NCBI GenBank assembly: GCA_963422465.1
Contig: OY730171.1
Coordinates: 1,984,001 to 2,048,000 of the forward strand
DNA: 64,000 nt
Direction: 5' to 3'
Origin: Lichina pygmaea
Lineage: Eukaryota > Ascomycota > Lichinomycetes > Lichinales > Lichinaceae
Shown: one piece after another, positions 1 through 12,403 of the stretch
How positions within the stretch are numbered: the stretch's first letter is position 1
Layout: every line of letters starts with the position of its first letter
Made by a program: the position numbers and the translations under genes
The notes under the pieces: generated by a model
What the model saw: the letters and a program-made list of their open reading frames with translations, nothing else
What the model was told of the DNA's origin: nothing
The model's database searches: none

Positions 1-952
1 CAAGTGTCTGAGACGCCCCTTTCCCCACACAAACAAGAAACAGCCAAAAGGGGCCCCCTCGCAACGACAGGCCAATGAACTAGCGAAAAGTCATGGCGCT
101 CTACCACGCCTACCAGGCTCGATAGTCTGGGAACCCCGAAGCGAAGGCCGGATGATTCAACGGCAGAGTGACGCTTACGGTAAGTACTTACGTAGTGGTG
201 AGGACACATCTGTTCCAAGCGGCCAAAGGCTGTGCCATCTCTCGATGCCAATCTCGTGTCATGGCCTGTCTTTGGACGACTGGACATATCTCTGCCGGCA
301 GAGCTCGTCCGCGTCATCATCATCGTTATCGTCATGACTTGTTGCAACCACCGCTCCAGCCGCCGCTCCAGTCGCAGAGCCGGCTGAGCCGGCCCAACCG
401 GCTCAACACATGAAGATGAAATCACCAGCTCTAGTCACTTCAGGTAGCTCTGCCCAGGAACAGGCGAGAAGGGGGACGGGCTGCCTTGTGCTGGGTTTCT
501 TGAACACGTCCATGCCAAGAAAGTGCATCTCGCTTCAACGTATCACGATTGCGTGCCTCGACTTGTCAGACAGAGAACCCTGGAACAGGCATGTCGGGTG
601 CGTATTAGAGGAGGTGCGGCAGCTCAAGTAGTGGTTCGAGAACCCGATGTGTGTGTCTGTGTGTGTGCTATATCGTCAAATCTGTATAATCTGGCCGAGC
701 ATGTCAGATAGGCCCAGACTACGAGCCCCATGTATGCTCGCACGAGGGTAGTGTGGGGCATGGCCCTGACAGGCAGTTCTCATACTCAAACTTCCGTACC
801 GTGCCCGAAGTCGCTGAGCTCTGGCTGCTCAGCTCAGCAGTCATCAAGCTTTGGTGGAGTAGGGGTTGGACTTTTGGAGATAGTATACAGAGATGTGAAA
901 GGGCCAAGTGCCAGAGTTGAAATGCAGGAGACGCAGACGAAAGGATCGTCAG
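1..952. other. intergenic, no gene recognised
   Basis: Lies 3' of APN1. It holds only short open frames with no family resemblance and a small TG-rich run near 648-667. I see no RNA gene or mobile element. Confidence 0.5.
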
Positions 953-3167
953 CTAAGTCTCGCCGTCGTCGGTGGAGCCACCGACGACGCTGCTGCTCTC
1001 GTTCTTCCTTGCCTTTCTCCTCTTCTTGGGCCCTTCGGCCTTCTTCTTTTCCTTCTGCTGCTTCCTGTCGAACGCTTCCTGCAGCTTGAGACGCTCCTGG
1101 GCGCCTTGGTCGGCGAGCTCCTTTTCCTTGGCAAGGAAGGCCGGGGAGTCCGGATCCTGGCCGATCATGCCCTCGAGCAGCTTGATCTCGGCCGCCCAGA
1201 CGCCCTTGTCCTCTTTGCCGTCGCGATCGATGGGCGTCTCGAGCACCATCGGTAGGCCCTCCAGACGACGGTCGTTGACGACGTGGTGGAAGGCGCGCAG
1301 GCCCAGGAAGCCGAGGCCGATGTTCTGGTGCAGATCCCGGTGCGACGAGAACGGCGCCTTGGAGTCGTTGAGGTGCAGCGCCGACAGATACCGTAGGCCG
1401 ATCACGCTGTCGAAGCGGGCCATGGTTTCGACGTAGGCCGTTTTCGTACGCAGGTCGTATCCGGCGGCCTCGGCCTTGTCAGTTCGGACAACAAAGCCGT
1501 ATCCGTCAGGATCAGACTCACAAAGACGTGACAGGTATCGAGACAGACGCCGACTCTGGATTTGTCCCGTACGCCGGCAACAATGTCGCGAATGTCCTCA
1601 AAGGTTGATCCGATGACACTCTCGCTACCGGCCATTGTTTCCAGCACTGTCTTCACATGCTTCGTCTCGCTGTGGGCTCGGTTGAGCGCATTCGCTATCC
1701 GGGCGATTGCGTCGTCGCGTGCGTGGGGACCCTTCGAGCCAGGGCTGCATCATTTGACTCGAGTCAGCCAGTCGTGCCAGTCGAGCCCGGAGCCGAGATC
1801 CTGGGTCGAGAACCGAGACATGCGGCAGTCGAAGATGATCTTCACGAACAACAAAAATGTGTCTGTTTCAATCGTCTTCAAGAGGCAGGCGATCTCCCAG
1901 AGGCCTTTGCCGTGGACGATGCTCACTGGAAATTATAGAGCCTAATCCCGAGAGCATCGCATCGCTGGAGGTCGTCCAAAAAACAAGCGTACGCTTGCGT
2001 AGCCCGATCCGGATCCGGCTGGGCGAGGTTGACGAGGTAAGAGCCGTGTGGCAGAACTTGACTGGGTGGAGCATCTCAGCGCACCGGTCACGGAGTCTGC
2101 CCTTTGCAGTAAGGTCCCACAGGACAAAGCTCGTACCTCGCCGCGTCATAGCCGCGATCACAACACAAAGACTTGAATTGAATCGCATGTTCCGGATTCA
2201 GATCGGGATTCGCCCACTTCCGTTGGGATTTCAAGAACAAGGCAAACGCATTGGCCCTGTCAAAGCGTAAATATCTCGTGCCCCTCAGGAATGCTGGGTC
2301 CATTTACCCGATGTGGACGCTGTTGGGGATGGAGTTGTGCACTCCTAAGGCGCGGAATGCAGCAGTCAGTCTGGATGTTGATTTCCCGAGCCGTGCAATC
2401 TAGCTAGCCACCGCAGACTGGGAGAGAACGCCGAAGAGAGAGTCCAGGGCACCACGAAGAAACGTACCTTTCGCGCTGCTGACATGTGCCCCGATGAACA
2501 TCTTCAAGCCGGTGGACCTTGCCGCGAGCGGCATTGCTTCTGCGTCTTGCTCTTCCTTGGTCTTGCGTCGCCTCTTGGGCTTGTGTTCCACCTCTGCCTC
2601 CTCCTGTCCCTCTTCGTCGACTTCCGCTTTCGTTGGCTTTCCTCGTCTCCGCTTTTTGTTCGCTTTCGCTTCATCCAGCCCTTCGTCGGCTTCCTGTAGG
2701 TCTTGCTCTGCTTTCAGCAGTTCCGCTTTTGGACGAGCGCTCCTCGGGCTTCTCTTAGAAGCGCTGGGTCCGGTCTTCGAGCTGATCTCCGCCGGCCATT
2801 GGGCCGCGCTCTCCGTCTTTACGGTCGGAGCATTTCCACAGTCCGCTGCGTCGCTTTGACGCGGAATCCTCTTTCGACGCCCGCCTTCTATCGCGTCGCC
2901 GTCAGATTTCTTGGCGGGTTGCGTTTGGACACCGGTAGCAGTTGTAGTAGGATTCTCCAGGCATTGCCCTGTCTTCGTCGAGAGGTCGGCTTGAGACCCT
3001 GCGCTATCGCGCGCCTTTCTCAGCGAGGCTCCTCCTTGTGTTGATGCATCTTTTGTCGATTCTTTGGCTTCGAATGCGGATGGTCCAAGCTCTTCCGGAT
3101 CCGGAGCCGAGGACAAGGGAGAGTCGGAGCTCAATAGGGGCGAGCTGGCATCCTTCAAGAAGGTCAT
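953..3167 (-). CDS. APN1: AP endonuclease, endonuclease IV family (APN1)
   Basis: Class II AP endonuclease of base-excision repair, which cuts 5' of abasic sites using a Zn cluster. Six exons read on the minus strand: 3167-2468, 2344-2308 (only 37 nt), 2256-2137, 2061-1927, 1744-1522, 1474-953. All junctions are GT-AG and keep frame, giving about 578 residues. The endonuclease IV core starts near residue 222 with [11 protein letters not shown]. It continues through [50 protein letters not shown] and [10 protein letters not shown], which supply the His, Glu and Asp metal ligands. The core follows a long Ser/Lys-rich N-terminal extension that is probably disordered. The C-terminus has a lysine-rich stretch ([15 protein letters not shown]) that could serve in nuclear import, as the Apn1 C-terminus does in yeast. 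Start is the first in-frame ATG. The family is certain; the exact N-terminus is less so. Confidence 0.93.
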
Positions 3168-4209
3168 TGTAGGTTGTACTTAACTTTGTTGGCACCGTCA
3201 GCCAACAGCCGAAAGCAGTACGGTAGCGGCATCACAGCGTACGAGTATTCGTACGCACTTGAACAAGGCAATGTTTTCGGCGTCTCCCACCCACTGTTCG
3301 CTGCCTGTTACGTAATCGACAATCGGACCCCAGCACGCCCAGCTACCGGACGTTGTCTCGAGTACTCGTATGTCAGATCAAGATGTTGGAAGCAGGAATG
3401 CCATGAGCGGAACCGCAGCACAAGTCTGTCACGCTGGGTTGACATCTGGTCATCGTCTGTGCGTCCGTACGAGTACTGCCGTGATATCTGCTGCGTGTCT
3501 TTCGCGTTTCAACCCTACATCCACGCTGATCTGGAGATCAATCAAAACTTGTACGCTCATGTACGGTACAGTATCTCTACTGTGCTGATGGCTGCCAGTG
3601 GTCACTGGCCCACCGGTCTCACCATCTGACCGAATGCGGTCAAAGCATGCCATCACGCCGGGAGGTAGCTTTCGGTCTCGATAGACTCAAATTTCAGACA
3701 CGCACACTCATGAGACAATGCCAAGCGCTGGAAAGTCGTTGCAGGGGTATTGAGAACAAAGATTCAGCACCATGCACGGCTGCCAGATCATCCGTCGAAC
3801 GAGTTTTCTGCTCGTCTACTCTGCTTCGTGGTGTGATGAGGTAGCTACATGGTACTGCCGTCGCTCTGATACGGAGATGAAGGCTCTGTTGAACGATCTT
3901 CACACGTTGGGTTGCTCAATATGGTTTTTGGAAAATCTGGGGATTGATATGCCGGAGCCTGGTTTCCCAGTCAGACTGTTTCTTGATGCGCTCGGTCCAG
4001 GCGCACTACTCACCTCCCGAGTGCATGTCTTGATGTGGCTGAACATGCCTAGTCCGTGAGCGGGCAGAAAGAAATATTCTTTATATCGACACAAGAGATC
4101 AATGGAGCTCGTGGGATCTCTGTGCCATGTGGCCTTTCGCACTCGTCATTGTTTTGCGTATTGTCACAACAGGCTGCCGTGGAGCTGTTCTGATTAAACC
4201 GTCTCAGGA
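3168..4209. other. divergent intergenic region, no gene
   Basis: Lies between the divergent APN1 and RING genes and should hold both promoters. Open frames up to about 150 codons occur but lack an ATG or any recognisable motif. I see no repeat or RNA gene. Confidence 0.5.
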
Positions 4210-4217
4210 TATATAAA
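4210..4217 (+). promoter_or_regulatory. TATA box of the RING gene
   Basis: TATATAAA, 112 bp from its last base to the chosen ATG at 4329. The spacing closely matches the SnoaL gene further on. Confidence 0.6.
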
Positions 4218-4328
4218 CGCCCGTCCTCGGTTTCGTGGGGGCCCATTCTCTGGAGTTTCCGCTGTTGGATCCACTTTTCGATCTTGCCTGTTGAGCTTAC
4301 CTGCCCGGATTGCCTCGCCAACCCAAGC

Positions 4329-5972
4329 ATGGAGTGGAACCGCCCCGAACATCCCGAGGATCCTGGATCCATCTTTCACTATCTGAACACCTCCGACAAC
4401 CTACCGCATGCTCTCTTTCCTGGGACGTCTGATGAACCAATATGGCCTGAAAATAGCCTCCTGTGTGAGTCGCTGGCGATTGGCGATCCAGACTGCACGT
4501 CATATCGGTCTCTTCACATGTTCGCATCGGCTTCCGTGGTCGCTCCAAGATTCGCTCGCCTCGGCGAGCTGTCGAAGAGGTGGCGCCGGTATATCGATGA
4601 CTGCAGTAATAGCAACTTAAACGACGATGGCGAGCCATTTATCGACTATATGGTGCCGGTGGACCACTGGCTCAGTATATGGGTCACATGGCTATACTAT
4701 CACCACATTGTGCCGCTTCACGACGAGAATGTCCGCAATCTCAATTTCTTGAGAGCCATTCGGCGGCAGTTCGACCGCTCCAAGGACGAGGCCGAGCATC
4801 TGTTGGACGGCCCGTTGCCGGACAGCTGGTTCAGGGATGACTGTGCCCGGATCTGCGATGGCTTCAGGCGATTGGAAGAGGCCTTCCGCGAAGGAGGCGC
4901 GCAAACGGATGTTAGGGCTCTCTTCTCACAGGTGCCCCTGCGGGCGCGCGCCATAGCTATCCTGATCGGTACCGAGAGGCTTTGGGAACGTATGCTCGAG
5001 TCGAGGCATGTCGAAGGCATGCATCTGTCGAAGCGCATCTGGCTGTTCAAGCAATCGCATGTGGCTCGGGCGAGCCGACGACGTCTTCAAAAACACCACC
5101 GTGACTCCGGCCAAGTCCTCGAGGAGAATATTCGCGCCATCCAGGGCATGACCAATTCCATCGACACCTTGCGCTTCCTGCGTGAACACCATGCACGTCG
5201 GCCATGGCAACAGCTCTACTTGGTCGTCGACCCGCCGGAGGGCTCGCCGACGGACATCGTCGTTGACGAGATCAACCGGCGCTTCGGCGAGGACGAAACG
5301 GCGGCAAGGTCGTTCCAAGTGCATCCGATGCGTAAGCGGAACATGGCGCCGGATGACAAACGATGCATGATCTGCTGCGAGGATTACAAGTCCGAAGACC
5401 TGCTTCTATATACGTGGTGCAAGCACCTCTTCCACGCCGTGTGCGTGTACCGCTTCTGGGATCAGACCATGACGAAGGGGCTCCTGTGTCCGTATTGTCG
5501 ACAGGAGACAAAGACGATCGGGCAAAGTGGAGAGTTCGAGCAAGACGATCCACATCCGGCACCATCGGGCCACGATCTCGCACAAGAGGTTGAGGAGATC
5601 CGGGAAGCCAACGACTGGCTCGAAACATTCCCCAACGAACCGCCTACATATGAGGTACGCTTTATCAAGATGCGCGAGTATTGGAGAAGAAAGATAGAAG
5701 AAGACAAGGAACAGTTCGTTGGGAAACGCCAACCTTACGATTGGTGGCCCATCGACTTTGAGTGGCTTCGTAACATTCCTACAAGGGAGATGGACGAGGA
5801 TAGTGATGAGGCACGTGCAGGGGGGAGTGACAGGGAAGATGTAGACGAAGATGAAGACGAAGATGAAGATGAAGAGAGTGATGAAGGGGAAGATGAAGAT
5901 AGTGATGAAGAGAGTGGTGAATGGGGAGATGAAGGGGGAGATGATTCGGATACGGATATGGCGGATACGTGA
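4329..5972 (+). CDS. RING-H2 zinc-finger protein, candidate E3 ubiquitin ligase
   Basis: A single-exon protein of about 547 residues. The start is the first ATG after a TATA box; the frame is open further upstream but has no ATG there. Residues 346-390 form a RING-H2 finger with spacing C-x2-C-x14-C-x-H-x2-H-x2-C-x14-C-x2-C. It includes CMICCEDY, CKHLFHAVC and CPYC. Such fingers usually recruit E2 enzymes. The first 340 residues are mixed helical sequence of no family I recognise. The last 45 or so are strongly acidic, with Asp-Glu runs encoded by GAAGAT-type repeats, and resemble tails that bind basic proteins or chromatin. There is no membrane segment or signal peptide. The ligase role is inferred from the finger alone, and the substrate is unknown. 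Confidence 0.8.
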   Translation: MEWNRPEHPEDPGSIFHYLNTSDNLPHALFPGTSDEPIWPENSLLCESLAIGDPDCTSYRSLHMFASASVVAPRFARLGELSKRWRRYIDDCSNSNLNDDGEPFIDYMVPVDHWLSIWVTWLYYHHIVPLHDENVRNLNFLRAIRRQFDRSKDEAEHLLDGPLPDSWFRDDCARICDGFRRLEEAFREGGAQTDVRALFSQVPLRARAIAILIGTERLWERMLESRHVEGMHLSKRIWLFKQSHVARASRRRLQKHHRDSGQVLEENIRAIQGMTNSIDTLRFLREHHARRPWQQLYLVVDPPEGSPTDIVVDEINRRFGEDETAARSFQVHPMRKRNMAPDDKRCMICCEDYKSEDLLLYTWCKHLFHAVCVYRFWDQTMTKGLLCPYCRQETKTIGQSGEFEQDDPHPAPSGHDLAQEVEEIREANDWLETFPNEPPTYEVRFIKMREYWRRKIEEDKEQFVGKRQPYDWWPIDFEWLRNIPTREMDEDSDEARAGGSDREDVDEDEDEDEDEESDEGEDEDSDEESGEWGDEGGDDSDTDMADT

Positions 5973-6796
5973 TCCCCTGACGCTAGTGGAGGCGCTGCTG
6001 ACGCTGGTGCTGCTGCTGATGGTGGCTACGCCCTCAAGGATCTCATCACTGGAGGCGAAGTGCTGCCGTGACGCCTTTGACGATGCTGCCGCCGCACGAT
6101 GAGGTCTTTCGTCTCGTTCTAATATATGGCTTTGATGCCTTCTCTTTTCTGTCTGGACGTGGTCATTTTACTGCGTGTCTCGTCCGCAAGAGGTAAAGTT
6201 ATCTTCTGTTTCACATTTGATTTTTTCTCACCGTGATGGTTGCTGGCTTTTCAATAGAGAATCTGGTTTCTCCATCGTAATCAGATATGAGGACCGCTCT
6301 GTGCGTTAAGGCATTGGTTGTACGTCACGTACTTTGCTTGCATAGTTCGATGGGGTCGTCACATACTTACATGGCGGCGAAAGCGAAGGATGAAGGTAGT
6401 CATGGGTTGATGTACTACAGCAGCACCGTAGCTCTAAGAAAAAGGCTCATCGACCATTGTAGTTTCTACCATAGACATGGCGACGATTCCAGCTTGACAC
6501 GAGTCATCTTTCGCCTCCGCGGCCCCTGTGTGATCCACTTGAGTCTTCACATGGAAAGCGCACGAGAGATTAGTAATCAGATCCGCTAATCTGTTATCAG
6601 CTTACGTACGGTACGAACGTACGTAGTACGTACCGTGGTAGAGAGCACGTGACTTCCATCTATATTCACCCTTACCAAATCAGGCTGTTTGTTATCAGCT
6701 CGACCCCCGGTCGTTCTCGAATCGCAATTCGGACTCCATGACCTTGAGCTCTCCTCCCAAACAGCCTTCCAACGTACATGCTCGCCGACAGGCACA
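5973..6796. other. intergenic, BUB1 upstream region
   Basis: No coding sequence recognised. A GTAC-rich palindromic cluster lies at about 6603-6637, some 160 bp upstream of the BUB1 start. The open frame before the BUB1 ATG has no earlier ATG. Confidence 0.5.
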
Positions 6797-9700
6797 ATGG
6801 CAACATCCGACGATCTGATCAACTTCGACCTCATCGAGACACACAAGGAGAACATCCAATCGCTTCCTGGAGGCAGGTCTGCCAAGGCCTTGGCCCTGAC
6901 TTTGTCACCGGGTCCGCCGGTGTCGAGGCCGGCGGGCCCGACCTCGGATACGCAAGACATCAACGAATCCATCCGTCGAGAATTCGAGACTGAGCTCCTC
7001 TCAATCGCTGAGGCTGACGATCCGTTGGACGTCTACGACCGATATGTCAAATGGACACTGAGCGCCTACCCTTCGGCTCAGGCGACCCCGCAATCGCAAT
7101 TGCTGCCGCTGCTGGAGCGTGCCACAAAAGCCTTTCTCTCGTCGGCCCACTACAAGAATGACCCGCGCTACATGAAGATCTGGCTGCACTACATTCGACT
7201 CTTCGCCGACACGCCGCGCGAGACGTTCGCGTTCTTGGCCCGGCATCACATCGGCGACGGCCTCGCTCTCTTCTACGAAGAGTTTGCGTCGTGGCTGGAA
7301 ACCCAAGGCCGATGGACCCAAGCGGAAGAGGTCTACAGGCTTGGAATCGACCGCGAAGCTCGGCCGACCGAACGGCTAGCTCGCAAACTGCGCGAGTTTC
7401 ACCAGCGACAGGCAAACAGACCACAAGAGAACGATGGGCCCTCGTCACCAGCCTTGCCGACAGCCCGACCCGCGCTCGCCACCAAAGTCGATCCGTTCGC
7501 ATCGAGCCAGGCTGGCGCCGCAGATCCTCAAGCCGCTGTGGCGGCATCTCAGGCTCGCAACCTGCCAGGATCTGGCTCGGCAGGCAAGAAACTCGAGATC
7601 TTCAGCGACGCAGGCGCGACTTCACCGAACCCCGCTTTGTGTGCCGCGGAGACATCCAAGGGCTGGGAGAGCATCGGTTCGTTGGCTCATAGGAAGAAGG
7701 AGAACGTGATGGAGCCGAAGCCGTGGGCTGGCGAGACGATGAAAGCGGGAAAGAAGGCGTCGACGGCGCCAAAGATGGCAGTGTTCAAGGATGAGGTAGG
7801 TCACTTGCCCCCGCTGTATTTCAGCAATCTACAAGTTCCCATGTTTACGATCATAGGACTGATGTTTTCGAGTTGGGGCATTCTTGTACGTCCAGAAGAC
7901 AGTAGCAATCTCAAATCCAGATCAAGTTCCGCCATCAAGCTCGTCCCAGACCTCCCGAGTCACCAAAACCCGCACCGACAAGGCGGAGAGGGTCTTCGTC
8001 AACCTTGAAGCGATATACCCCAGTCCTGATGATCCTTTGGAAGAAACGAGCATTGAAGAAGTGCGGGCAGCGCACCGCGGCTGGCTCTACCGAGATTGGT
8101 CCAGCGTCCATGATGAGGCTCATATCGATACTGGCACGACGGGTAACGTCGATGAGGATACGGCAAGGCGGAATGATGACTTGGGTCTTGAAGGAGCCAC
8201 CGAGGACGGAGCAACCAACAATGCCAGAGTTGAAGCTGCGTCAGTCTGCGTGCAGGATGATACTATCCCGACGATGCGTAGTAAGAAGTACGGGTTTGTT
8301 GAGATCAAGGAGGCCACACAGACCAGTAAGCCACCAGTGCGCTCGTTCTGTACATGCTGCTCCTAACGCGTGCTAGTCAAAACGAACCTCGAGTCTCCCA
8401 GCAGGCCCAAGATGCGACGAAAGAGCTCCACGGAACCGACGATGACCTTTCATACGCGGGCTGCTACGGACGAGATCTACGACATCTTCAATCAGCCGCT
8501 CAAGATGTCTGCTGTACAGGAGGAAGAGGCGGCCGAAGGAGGCGACACCGATGAGGACGACTACACCAGCGGTGGTGAGAACACGACCACAGGACGGGTA
8601 AGCGTCACCAGCGAAACATACGCAGACGAGGACGGGGATGCCTTGACTTCCAGCCAGTGGTCCGATTTCACGGCCAGGAAACATATTCCCGACGTATATC
8701 TGGGTCGGGAAGACGTGGCCGTGGAGGAACGGCTGGGAGATCCGGCGCCTAGCAAAACCGAAATCATCACCGAAGGGTTGCGGGATGCTGTGCTGGATAA
8801 TCAAGAGGCTCCGATGACACCAAAGTCTCCAGGATCTCGACACCCAGACGACAGATCCATGTTCGTCCCGATGCCGCCCGAAGACTACGAGCCTCCGACG
8901 AGACCGTACAGAGACTTTGCACGGCAACCTCAAGGACGGCTACCGTTCATGACACCGATCGACGAGAGGACAGAATCATCGTTGGCTCTGACCTCCAGAA
9001 AGCAGCAGCAACAGCAAGAACAACGACTGCAGGCTACCACGCCGTCGAAAGGAAGCCTCGAAGGACGGAGTAACGATCACGATGACGGCGACGGCGCTAA
9101 TGTCGAGGTGCCCGACTTCTTCGAGGATGAGCTCATGAGCAGTCCGTTCCGGGAGATCATCAACGAGGCCGTGGCACGACACAAACGGGAGGCTCTCCAG
9201 CCGGTGCTCGCCCACCCGGCGGACCAGGCGCTCGAGGGCCTCGTAGACAACAAGCCAGCTATCGAGGGTGAGGAGAGACCGAGCGCACCACCGAGGTACA
9301 TCATCGAAGACGAGCTCTGCAATCCGACTGGTGCGACGGTGCGCCGAACGATCTTGGACGGTGTCGACCCGTCACTCTCGACGTACAGAGGCTTCGACCG
9401 AGTCGATGGGCGGAGCGAAAAGAGCACCGAGATCCGCAAGTTCATCAGGGCCACCATCGCTGCCTGCAGGACGTCCAAGGGCGGTGGTGCAGCCCACGAC
9501 AAGCCTCTCCCACGGGGCCCCGTCCTGAAGTTCGACGGAGCCTCGCGAGAGTATACGATCAAACGGGAGCTGGGTAAAGGTGCTTATGCGCCGGTGTATC
9601 TTGTCCAAGGGCGTGGCCGCGAGGGGGAAGTCATCGACGACGATGAAGCGGTGCAAGAGAACGAAGACGGTCTGCAGAGCCGGGTAAGGTCGATGCGGCG

Positions 9701-10256
9701 AAACGAGCTGGAGGCGGTCAAGATGGAAGACCCACCGACGGCATGGGAGTTTTACATCATGCGACAAGTGTTTGAGCGGTTGCACAGGGGCGCCAGAGCC
9801 AACGCATCGACCGCGCCCCACGGCGGGCTGTGCTCCTCGGTCGTCCGCGCTCACGAGCTGCATCTCTTCCAGGACGAATGCTTCCTGGTCGAGGACTACC
9901 GCGACCAGGGCACGTTGCTGGATCTCATCAACCTTGCCAAGGACGACTGCGCGAGCCGGTCTCTGTCCGGCACGACAATGTTGTCGTCGTCAACATCGAC
10001 GGCGACGATGATCAGCGGCTCTGCGACGAGCGGAACGGTGGATGAGCTGCTGGTCGCCTTCTTCACGATCGAGCTGCTCCGCGTAGTCGAGGCGCTGCAC
10101 GCACAGGGCATCATCCACGGCGACCTCAAAGCCGACAACTGTCTGCTGCGATTGGAGCCCGTCGAGCGCGAGGCATCGACGCCGACGCGCTCGTCGCGGC
10201 CATCATCGCCAGAGGCGGACGAGGAGCAAGCGGACGATGACGAGGACGAGAACGAG

Positions 10257-10291
<35 letters not shown>

Positions 10292-11288
10292 TCCGTGGTC
10301 CCCAGACTACGACCGCACCGGTGGTCAGGGCTGGTCACGAAAGGGCATCGCGCTGATCGACTTTGGCCGAGGCATCGACATGGCCGCGTTCAAGCCGCGC
10401 GTAGGGTTCGTGGCGGACTGGCCGGCGGGGCCGGAAGACTGCGTCGAGATCCGCGAGGGCAGGGCTTGGACGTATCAGATCGACTACCACGGACTGGCCG
10501 GGATCGTGCACTCGATGCTGTTTGGGAAATACATCGACACGGTAGTCGTGAATCAGCCGAGACGTGGCGACGACGATGACGACGACGACGACGATGGCGA
10601 CGACAGCCGCGCTCGGGCCAACGGGGACAAAGCGGCCCCGGAGATCAAAGTGTACAAGCCGGCGGAGAAGTTCAAACGGCACTGGCAGGCCGAGCTGTGG
10701 AGCGACGTCTTCGACGTGCTCCTCAATCCGCTGCTGTACACGAGGCCGTACAGAAACCATCCCCATCGACGCCGCCGTCGCCGCGCCGTCCGTCAACAGC
10801 AAGAACAGCAACAACATCATCTTCACAACAGCAGTACCCGGCCCAGCAGCATCGGCGGCGCAACAACTCACCACGCCCAAGAAGACGACGACAACGACAA
10901 CGACGAAGAAATGCCACTGTGCAAATCCCTGTCGAGGCTACGACGCGCTCTCGAGACTCATCTCGAGAAGCACAACAGGAACGATGGTCGTCGTCGCCGT
11001 TATCGCGGCCGCGGCGGCGGTGCTTTGGCGTCAGGGCTACGGCCGGACTACAGCGGAGGTTTTTCGGCTGGGAGACTCGGGAACAGTGGAGGCGTGAGCG
11101 GGACTGGAAGACTCGGGACTGGAAAAGTCGGGGGTGGGACAGCGACAGCGACAGGGTCAGCGTCAGCGTCAGGAAAAGTCGGTCTCAAGGACCTGCTAAG
11201 CAGAGTTGAAAAGCGCCTGGCGATACGCGCTTCTGCTTCTACTTCTACTTCTACTTCTACTTTTGCTTCTGCGTCTGCTCCGCCATAG
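6797..11288 (+). CDS. BUB1: spindle assembly checkpoint kinase BUB1
   Basis: Kinetochore Ser/Thr kinase of the spindle checkpoint; the family phosphorylates histone H2A and recruits shugoshin. Exons 6797-7795, 7896-8325 and 8377-11288 give about 1446 residues. A KEN box at residues 17-19 is followed by the Mad3/Bub1 TPR region (VYDRYVKWT, RYMKIWLHYIRLF). Around residue 387 is a conserved block, EEVRAAHRGW, probably in the Bub3-binding region. Next comes the signature EPTMTFHTRAATDEIYDIF. The kinase domain starts near residue 868 with a glycine-rich loop (GKGAY), the lysine in EAVKME, the catalytic loop HGDLKADN near 1056 and DFG near 1138. Unusually, about 75 residues containing a long Asp run sit between the catalytic loop and DFG. 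The C-terminus is Gly/Ser/Thr-rich. The final ATG-to-stop frame is unbroken, so I expect an active kinase. Confidence 0.93.
10256..10290 (+). repeat. (GAC)n tract coding poly-Asp in the BUB1 kinase domain
   Basis: In-frame GAC run between the catalytic loop and the DFG codons of BUB1. A second GAC run lies at about 10567-10605, also inside the kinase domain. Confidence 0.85.
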
Positions 11289-11610
11289 CTTACGAGTACT
11301 TCTACGTATGTACTCCTAGCTTGACTCCTGGTTCCTCCTCCTCCTCCTCCTTCTAACATTATTGGTCTTACTCTTGCCTCTCCATTACCTTGCTCCGCTG
11401 ATATATTGGCGGCCCCCCAATTCCCCCTCGCACTATAGAATTTCTGGGTGGCGCATATGCTCGGGATCGTGGCACACACGCTAATGCTTCAGCCGACACT
11501 GCATCGTCTGCTGCCGGTGATGCTTCTGGCGGAGGAGGTGGGGAGGGAGGGGAAGGGGATTACTGATACTCATACCGGCTTCGGTACCGGTACCGATCTT
11601 GTTGCTACTG

Positions 11611-11612
<2 letters not shown>

Positions 11613-11653
<41 letters not shown>
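11613..11653 (+). repeat. (CTG)n microsatellite
   Basis: About 13 CTG units in non-coding sequence 3' of BUB1. Confidence 0.9.
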
Positions 11654-11988
11654 ATGGCGCTGTCGGCGGTGTCGGTGGTGGTGATGGTTGCGGCGCTTGG
11701 TTCGGCGGCGCTTGACGGAGGGAGGGCGGGAGGGGGGAATGGAAAGGAAGAGAGGGGCAAAGGAAGGTAGGGCGAGAGGGTCGTTGAGGGGAAGTGGGCC
11801 GGCGGTTTGAGCGTCGGCGCGTGAACGAATGCACGGATGGATGGATGCATGGATGGATGCACAGATGATGAGTAGCTAGGCTGCTCACATGGCCCCTGCT
11901 CGTATGGCTTCTGCTACATCTCCGTAAACATACAGTACATATACCGCTTCAGAGACTATCACGACTTGCCATCACTGTTGCTTGTAGT

Positions 11989-12063
11989 TTCTTCTTCTTC
12001 TTCTTCTTCTTCTTCTTCTTCTTCTTCTTCTTCTTCTTCTTCTGCTTCTGCTTCTGCTTCTTC
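11989..12063 (+). repeat. (TTC)n / (TGCTTC)n microsatellite
   Basis: A long TTC run grading into CTGCTT-type units. Confidence 0.9.
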
Positions 12064-12295
12064 CTCTGCGATCGCACCAGATACTTCCAGGACAGAAAAC
12101 ACAGTTTCTTCCTCCTTGATGTGTACGCCTTTTACCATACATACTGTACCTTCATTTTCTCGACGTCGCCCAAGGCACCGACGACAGGTGGGGTCACACC
12201 ACAGCAGTATTGCATGCTGCTCCAGTGATATTTCTCTTGTACACATCCACACTCCGTAGAGTACTGCAGTCTGCACATGGGTAGAGCACCTACTG

Positions 12296-12333
<38 letters not shown>
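12296..12333 (+). repeat. (ATC)n microsatellite
   Basis: About 12 ATC units. Confidence 0.9.
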
Positions 12334-12384
12334 CCACTACTGTACTGTCTCCTACAAGAACCTGGCTTACATACAGTACCGGTA

Positions 12385-12403
12385 CCCCCCCCCCCCCCCC
12401 CCC
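12385..12403 (+). repeat. poly-C tract
   Basis: A 19-base C run, one of several G/C homopolymers in the window; the exact length may be a sequencing estimate. Confidence 0.85.
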
